The notes beneath the pieces were generated by a model. That model made no database searches. It was not told where the DNA came from and saw nothing but the letters and a program-made list of their open reading frames with translations. The translations under genes were made by a program, and so were the position numbers. From Ovis canadensis (Eukaryota; Chordata; Mammalia; Artiodactyla; Bovidae), in the NCBI RefSeq assembly GCF_042477335.2, contig NC_091256.1, positions 42,673,001 through 42,737,000 on the forward strand: a DNA stretch of 64,000 bases, given 5' to 3'. Positions 58,078 to 64,000 of the stretch are shown piece after piece (within the stretch, counting starts at the first letter, position 1; the number at the start of each line of letters is the position of its first letter).

Positions 58078-59968
58078 GGGGGAGCTTGTGGAGTGGGGGG
58101 AGGGGCAGAGAGAACTGGAAGGCCTGGGAACCAGGAGAGGGCAGTGTGGAGGCAGGAGCTGGGGCCAAACCCACAGAGCAGACACTCCAGGACACTCCTT
58201 TGCCTGGCAGCTGCACCTTCTGGCCCTGGATCTTAAAGGTGCCATTTGGTCTTTGATGAGGGAGATTGAAGAGCATGCAAACCTAAGGGTGTGTGTTTTC
58301 CGTAAAATAAGAGACCAGGTCCTCCAATCAGAACAGAAGGCCCAGGGGTGGGGTGGGAACTTGAAGAAGAGTTGTATAGATCTGGAGCAGCCTTTGATTT
58401 CATGTTGATTCATCAGGGGGTTAGCGACGGGATGCAGTGTACAGTCTCAGAGTGCCTGGCCCAGAGAACAGCTGGATGGCCACTTGGCTCCATAAAGTCT
58501 GTTACCTGAATACACACACACTTCTTTTCCCACATCTTGACTCTTGGCTCCACCTCCACTTCTGCAACTTGCAAGCACCTCAAGCCAATAAAACTCCCTG
58601 TGCTGACCTTCCCTGCATGGCACCCTGTAGGTCTCAGTGTCCATACCCACTTACGGACACGGTGGAATGACTCCCCGATCACCTTCCTCCCAGAACGGTT
58701 TTCAGTTACTGACTGTGCCTTTTAGGCCCACGGGGCCCACTTCTCTCTGTAGGTAGAACTGACCCTGCCCACTCACCTTCACTAGTGCTTCATTGCTCTC
58801 GGGACTAGTGCCCTGGATCTTAGCCATGTATTAGGATAACGTCCATCAAGGAACTAGAAATGCAATTTTTCTTCGGAGTTAGGTTACCACTGTTTGGAAG
58901 TAGTTCTGTTTCCTATAGTGTATGAATTTTTAATCACTAAAGAGAAATTTTAAATTATCTGGTTAATCCTGATTATTACAGAAATTAATCTCTACCTGGT
59001 TTACAAGTCCAAACTCAGTGGTAACCAATATATGTTGTCAAAGACCAAATTTAAAATGGAAGAATGACAGTAATGATAATTTGCAAGTATGAGTTGTGTG
59101 AGTGATTTTCTTCTTTTTTAGTATATATTATTTTCACATACAACTTAGATATACTATTGATAAATATCCAAATATATTGTATGTATTAGTTGATTAATGT
59201 GTTTTGTTAGGGAAGAATTGTATTCAGAATTATTATGAATCCTTGCTGTGCTATTATAATTTATATGTCGTTATTCTAAATCACCGTTTCCCCTGTAACC
59301 TTATGATGTTTGAAATCTGTTTCATCAACCTGCAACAGCTTTATTAAATCAAGTCAAATCCAAACACTTCACTTCCACCTACACTGAAGAAAAGATAGAC
59401 TCTCACTGCGACAGAAATAGCAGCGTAACTGCTAATATAGACACTGCAAATGCCAGGAAGTAAGAAGGCAAGAATGGTACCCAGTGCAGCCTTGGCTGGC
59501 ATAGGTGCCAAATGGGGGCTTACACTTCTGATAAGGACACAAGCAATTTCAAGCCCCACCTGTCATACACACAGGTAGAAAAAGAAAGTGTGTGTTTTTT
59601 AAATAAATTAAGAAATACTTTTGAAAAATTAAAACAATGAAGAGAACTGCTGTATCCTTGCTAGTATAAACTGCATTTCAAAGAAGCCAAACGGTCCTTG
59701 AAGGAAAATTATCCTAAATAAAGGAATTGCAGCATATATATGCAAAAAAGAATGATAGGATTTTCAAAAAATCACATTTCCCAGCTCCTGCTAACCCATG
59801 TTTATAGGCAAGCATTAGGGAAAGGTCGATGAGGAACATTGCTTTGGCTGGATTATGCTGACAGCAATTGAACCTGAGCAAGTGACGAAAAGAGAGATGA
59901 CAGACATCACGTGCCTTCACCCGCGGGAAGGCAATAAAAAATACACCACCTGCAATGAAGCTGACTTG
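58078..59968. other. no gene recognised
   Basis: Longest stretch of the upstream flank without a young repeat. AT-rich from 58.85 kb. A 71-codon minus-strand ORF at 59344-59559 ends next to AATAAA, but I cannot assign it. Confidence 0.45.
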
Positions 59969-59969
59969 T

Positions 59970-60178
59970 GGTGGTCTAGTTGCTAAGTCGTGTTCAGCTC
60001 TTGCGACCCCATGGACTGTGTGGCCTGCCAGGCTCCTCTGTCCATGGGATTCTCCAGGCAAGAATACTGGAGTGGGTTGCCATCTCCTTCTCGAGGGGAT
60101 CTTCCCGACCCAGGGATTGCACCTGGGTATCCTGCAATGTAGGCAGATTCTTTACCAACTGAGCTATGAGGGAAGCCC
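59970..60178 (-). mobile_element. Bov-tA SINE
   Basis: Complete minus-strand copy ending at AACTGAGCTATGAGGGAAGC (reversed head). Confidence 0.93.
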
Positions 60179-60289
60179 TACTTCCTACAAGGAAGCCTTA
60201 CTTCAATGAAGTTGATGTACAAGAAAGAAAAAACAAAACTGACCTTGAACTTGATCAAGCCTCTAGATAAAACAATGGGTCTATAGCGA

Positions 60290-60640
60290 ATACCGGGAAG
60301 AGAGGGACATGTCACTTAACACCACAGAAGTGCAATCAGACAAACCCAAAACGTGGGGAATAGAACTAATTCAGAACCAATGGCCAAGGTTCTCAACAAA
60401 TAAATAGCAAGAACCAAAGTGGACAGGAGTGTTAGAGACCAAAAGACACATTAACCAAACTCAGTGTATAGGCCTTGTTTGGATCCTGATTGGAATAAAC
60501 TACTAGTAAAATGGCATTTATTAAACAACTGTGGAAATTTGAATAATGTTTGTGTATCAGATGTTATTAAAGAATCATTGTTAAATTTTTTGTTACGAAA
60601 ACGGTTTCAAGATTGTGTGGGAAAAAGAGGAGGAGATCCT
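60290..60640 (+). repeat. probable old L1-type 3' repeat
   Basis: GCCTTGTTTGGATCCTGATT and TATCAGATGTTATTAAAGAA recall a common ancient mammalian repeat. Subfamily uncertain. Confidence 0.45.
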
Positions 60641-60881
60641 TATCTGTTAAAGATATTATCAGAGCCCTTATAGACGTGATGTCCCGGAATTTGTTTTGGA
60701 ATAACCCAGCAAGGGTGAGGGTTGAGGTCAGGGAAACTGTGGGGGGGCGGGGGGTAGATAAAGCATGATTGGCCATATGTTAATGGGTAATGGCTACATG
60801 GGGGTCTGTTTACTCCATTCTTTTTGTGTTGAGATTTCTTAACGGGAAGTCCTTTTCTTAACCACCTAAACTGGTGATCGG

Positions 60882-61188
60882 GCTTCTCCGATAGCTCAAC
60901 TGGTAAAGAACCTGCCTGCAATGCAGGAGACCCCGGTTCGACTCCTAGGTTGGGAAGATCTGCTGGAGAAGGGATAGGCTACCCACTCCAGTATTCTTGG
61001 GCTTCCCTTGTGGCTCAGCTGGTAAAAAAAAATCTGCCTGCAATGCGGGGGACCTGGGTTCGATCCCTAGGTTGGGAAGATGCCTTGGAGAAGGGAAAGG
61101 CTTCCCACTCCAGTATTCTGGCCTGGAGAATTCCATGGACTGTATAGTCCATGACGTCGCAGAGTCAGACACCACTGAGCAACTTTCA
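60882..61188 (+). mobile_element. two-headed (dimeric) Bov-tA SINE
   Basis: A first head and partial body (GGCTTCTCCGATAGCTCAAC to CCAGTATTCTTG) join directly to a second full unit starting GGCTTCCCTTGTGGCTCAGC. Same junction as at 28.6-28.9 kb. Confidence 0.88.
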
Positions 61189-61579
61189 GAAACGGATGAT
61201 CAGTCCCTTGCAAAGATAGTTCCAAAGCCACTTGAACTTGGTTGCGCTCCATTCATAGACCCTTCTCTCATGTCCCCACCTTCTCCACCAAAGCAAGCAC
61301 CCTTTTAATTCTAATGTCCCCATAAAGGCACTTGAAACCAATTCATCACTGTCTTCTGACTCTGTATGTTGAGTCTACTGCCCCATGCCTCTTTTTACTG
61401 TGTTATCCCCAAACCTACCCTCCCTCCTTAGGTCTATTTTTATGGATCTTAGACAAAGAATGTGACTTCTTTCACAGTTATCCTCTTGCCAGCCTCCAGC
61501 AGACCATGCTACACATAACCATTCTTCTTCTCTCCGCCTTTCCTTCAATGGGTCTCACTCCTGATACCACGGAGTTTTC

Positions 61580-61635
61580 CAAGCCCCCAGTAGAAGCAAA
61601 TAGTCTTAACCACTGGTCTTCCAGGGAAGTCCCAA
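61580..61635 (-). mobile_element. CHR-type SINE tip
   Basis: Only the reversed head remains: AGTCTTAACCACTGGTCTTC, CAGGGAAGTCCC. Confidence 0.6.
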
Positions 61636-61779
61636 CAGCCTTTCTTATTCCCAAAAATCCTGTAAGTATCTGGACCCAAACTTGTTTATAATTTTAAAAG
61701 ATTGAGAACATTGGGGAAATATTTATATTCATCATTCAAAGGATATTTCCTGAGTGCTTTGTAATGGTAGATACCACGT

Positions 61780-61965
61780 ATCAAGTCCTGGGCAGGTAGC
61801 CCTTAATGCTCAGGGTAACCTGACTAGGGTATCTACAAGGTAGATATGATTATGGCCATTTTATACCTGGGCAAGAGGTACAGACACATCAAATGACTTT
61901 TCCCACTCACATATTCTGTACCTGCTGGCACAGCTGTAATCCAAAAGCAGGCCTATTATCCTCCC
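61780..61965 (-). repeat. MIR SINE
   Basis: Antisense MIR core: AAGGTAGATATGATTATGGC, ATACCTGGGCAAGAGGTACA, TCAAATGACTTTTCCCACTC. Confidence 0.6.
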
Positions 61966-62079
61966 TAAGCCATGCTATCACTCTATTTTAGCATGAGCCT
62001 TAAGCCACCCCATTCCAGAACATTCTCTCCCACCCAGGACTGCAGCAGTACTGCCAACAGGAACACAAGAACCACTGCG

Positions 62080-62340
62080 GGTTCATCCTATCAGTTCCTC
62101 TAGGAAGCTCTCTGTGAGTCCCACCAGCAGACCTGGCAGCTCTCTGCTCTGATACCAAAGCACTTTGCTAGCATTGCTGAACACCTGTTACTTGCTTGTA
62201 ACTACTTGTCTCCACAAGAATGAAATCTCTCAAGGACAAGGACTATGTCTCCTACTTATTTTGGCACCTCTGGTGCTGAGAACAGTGTCTGGCCTATAGT
62301 GGGAATTCAATAAATGTTGACTGAATGAGCAAATGAACTG
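62080..62340 (+). repeat. L2 LINE 3' end
   Basis: Sense L2: CAAGGACAAGGACTATGTCT, GAGAACAGTGTCTGGCCTAT and the CAATAAATGTTGACTGAATG terminus. Confidence 0.85.
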
Positions 62341-62739
62341 CATTGGGAAACATGTTCCCATCCCAAGAAGCTAGTAGTGGAGCAGATGGCCAGTTGGCTG
62401 CTTCTTCTGGCCTTGGTGACCATTCCTCACTTCTCATTTGCATGTTTGTTTCCCAAGGTCCTGTTTCTTTGCTTGAATATCTGTGACATCTCCTGCTAAC
62501 AGTTCTGTGCGACAGCAGCTCATTCTCACTAATCACCTTCTTCAAGTGTTAATTGTTCAGAATGAAAGTGTACCCCTTAAATTCAGAATCTGCCCATAGT
62601 GCTGTGTTTTGTGGGATCCATTTCATAGCAACCAGAGGGGTTCTTATATCTGATGGGAAACAATCTGTGAGGTTCAAATTTGGTGCCTCCTTGAGCTAAT
62701 CCAATTGAATTCTTCAGTATACATGGTCATGAACCTTTA

Positions 62740-63055
62740 GAAAGTTCAAGTAATCAACAGAATGCAAATTTCAAGAAATCAATCAGATTATTTTTTGTCT
62801 ATCAGTTTGGCAAAAATTAAAAACAAAAAAAAAATGCTGATGAGGTTTGGGATATGAGAACAATCTTCCTCTGAGATACCTTGAAAACACATTAACAGTA
62901 GACTTTTAAAAAGGTCTCCAGCTCTTTAAAGTTGATCCAACAGTTCCAATTCTAGGAACATGTTCTAAGCAAATAATTAAGATTTAACTACCAGGAGGTA
63001 TAGAGCAATTTATTATAACAGAAAAAAATTTGAAAATTATTTAAATAACCAGGAA
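62740..63055 (+). mobile_element. old L1 ORF2 end
   Basis: TATCAGTTTGGCAAAAATTA, TTGATCCAACAGTTCCAATT and AACCAGGAATAAG mark a diverged L1 in sense orientation. Confidence 0.65.
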
Positions 63056-63059
63056 TAAG

Positions 63060-63575
63060 AAATGCACAATGGAATATTACTCACCTATAAAAAAAAAAGA
63101 ACACATTTGAGTCAGTTCTAATGAGGTGGATGAAACTGGAGCTTAGAGTGAAGTAAGCCAGAAAGAGAAATGACCAATACAGTATATTAACCCATATATA
63201 CAGAATTTAGAAATACGGTAATGACAACCCTATATGCAAGACAGCAAAGGAGACACACATGTAAAAAACAGAATTTTGGACTATTTGGGAGAAGGCAAGG
63301 GTGGGAAGATATGAGAGAACAGCATTGAAACACGTATATTACCATATGTAAAACAGATGACCAGCGCATGGTTAATGCATGAAACTGGCCACTCAGAGTT
63401 GGTGCTTGGGGCCAACCCAGAGGGATGTGGTGGGGAGGCAGGCAGGAGGGGAGTTTAGGATAGGGGGACACCTATACACCCATGGCTGATTCATGTCAAT
63501 GTATGGCAAAAACCACCACAATATTGTAAAGTAAATTAGCCTCCAATCAGAATAAATAGATTTTAAAAAAAGAAA
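63060..63575 (+). mobile_element. ruminant L1 3' end
   Basis: Sense: GGAATATTACTCACCTATAA, ATGAGGTGGATGAAACTGGA, 3' UTR with TGGCTGATTCATGTCAATGT and CAATATTGTAAAGTAAATTA, and an A-rich tail. Confidence 0.9.
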
Positions 63576-63639
63576 TTAGTTAAATCAGTTAAGGTACATC
63601 CCAACAACTAGATGCCACTCAGTGACTAAAATTTGTATT

Positions 63640-63950
63640 TCCGGACTTCCCTCATGGTCCAGTGGTTAAGAATATGCCTGCCAATGCAGGGGACACAGGT
63701 TTGACCCCTGGTCCAGGAAGATTCCACATGACATAGGGCAATGAAGCCTGCAGGCCACAGCTACTGAGCCCTCCTGCCCTAGAGCCAGTGATCTGCAACA
63801 AGAGAAGCCATCACAATGAGAAGCCTGCACATCGCTACTAGAGAAAAGCCCACTCACAGCAAGAAGGACTCAGCACGGCCAAAAATAGATCGATAGATCG
63901 TTTCTTACAAACACCTGATGTAGCCAAATAAATAAATATTTTTAAAAATA
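63640..63950 (+). mobile_element. CHR-type SINE
   Basis: Sense: GACTTCCCTCATGGTCCAGT head, body with GCAACAAGAGAAGCCATCAC, ending AAATAAATAAATATT. A GATCGATAGATCG motif lies in the tail. Confidence 0.85.
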
Positions 63951-64000
63951 ATAATAATTTCTGTCACACTCTAACCTTTAAAGAATTTTCACTTTCATTA

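Noticed and set aside
59344..59559. 71-codon hydrophobic minus-strand ORF ending next to AATAAA (59345-59340)
   Set aside because: It suggested a processed pseudogene or small membrane protein, but I recognise no family and see no poly-A tail or target duplication. A protein search would decide.
3492..61188. tRNA-like heads with A and B boxes in many places
   Set aside because: These are Bov-tA and CHR SINE heads derived from tRNA; they lack intact acceptor stems and are followed by SINE bodies, so they are not tRNA genes.

Overview
This is ruminant nuclear DNA (cattle, sheep, goat, buffalo or a relative). BovB LINE copies, Bov-tA and BovA2 SINEs and CHR-type cetartiodactyl SINEs occur all along it, together with older mammalian repeats (L1, L2, MIR, Tigger, MaLR LTRs). 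I cannot tell which bovid from the sequence alone. There is no bacterial, plasmid or phage content and no CRISPR array.

The only protein-coding gene I can support is the 5' end of KIF26B, an atypical kinesin, on the minus strand. Its first coding exon is at 19550-19612 and its second at 18335-18736. They are joined by a GT-AG intron in phase 0 and lie in a CpG island of about 3.4 kb (about 17.9-21.3 kb). Positions 1-18334 are therefore the start of intron 2. Positions above about 20.1 kb are promoter and 5' flanking intergenic DNA. The other several hundred translated ORFs of 60-390 codons are LINE remnants, antisense readings of SINEs or chance ORFs.

Layout. 1-0.9 kb: L1 ORF1/ORF2 junction. 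1.5-1.9, 7.0-7.7 and 11.4-13.9 kb: plus-strand BovB copies, the last with a nearly continuous reverse-transcriptase frame. 5.3-6.6 kb: L2. 6.7-8.6 kb: old L1 split by BovB. 17.9-21.3 kb: KIF26B CpG island with exons 1-2. 22.3-25.1 kb: BovB nested inside BovB, minus strand. 28.4-29.3 kb: Tigger remnant carrying two nested SINEs. 32.5-33.4, 43.8-44.2, 48.9-50.3, 53.0-54.2 and 62.7-63.6 kb: L1 3' ends. 36.0-37.0 kb: a 343-bp inverted duplication with 98.5% identical arms. 37.0-38.1 kb: BovB with a 12-bp target duplication. 41.2-42.2 kb: two old MaLR LTRs in opposite orientation.

I found no new multi-gene system. The observations most worth a second look are the inverted duplication at 36.0-37.0 kb, two BovB copies that share a premature stop and a codon deletion (so were probably mobilised in trans), a two-headed Bov-tA form with the same junction at two loci, and start-stop upstream ORFs in the presumed KIF26B leader.
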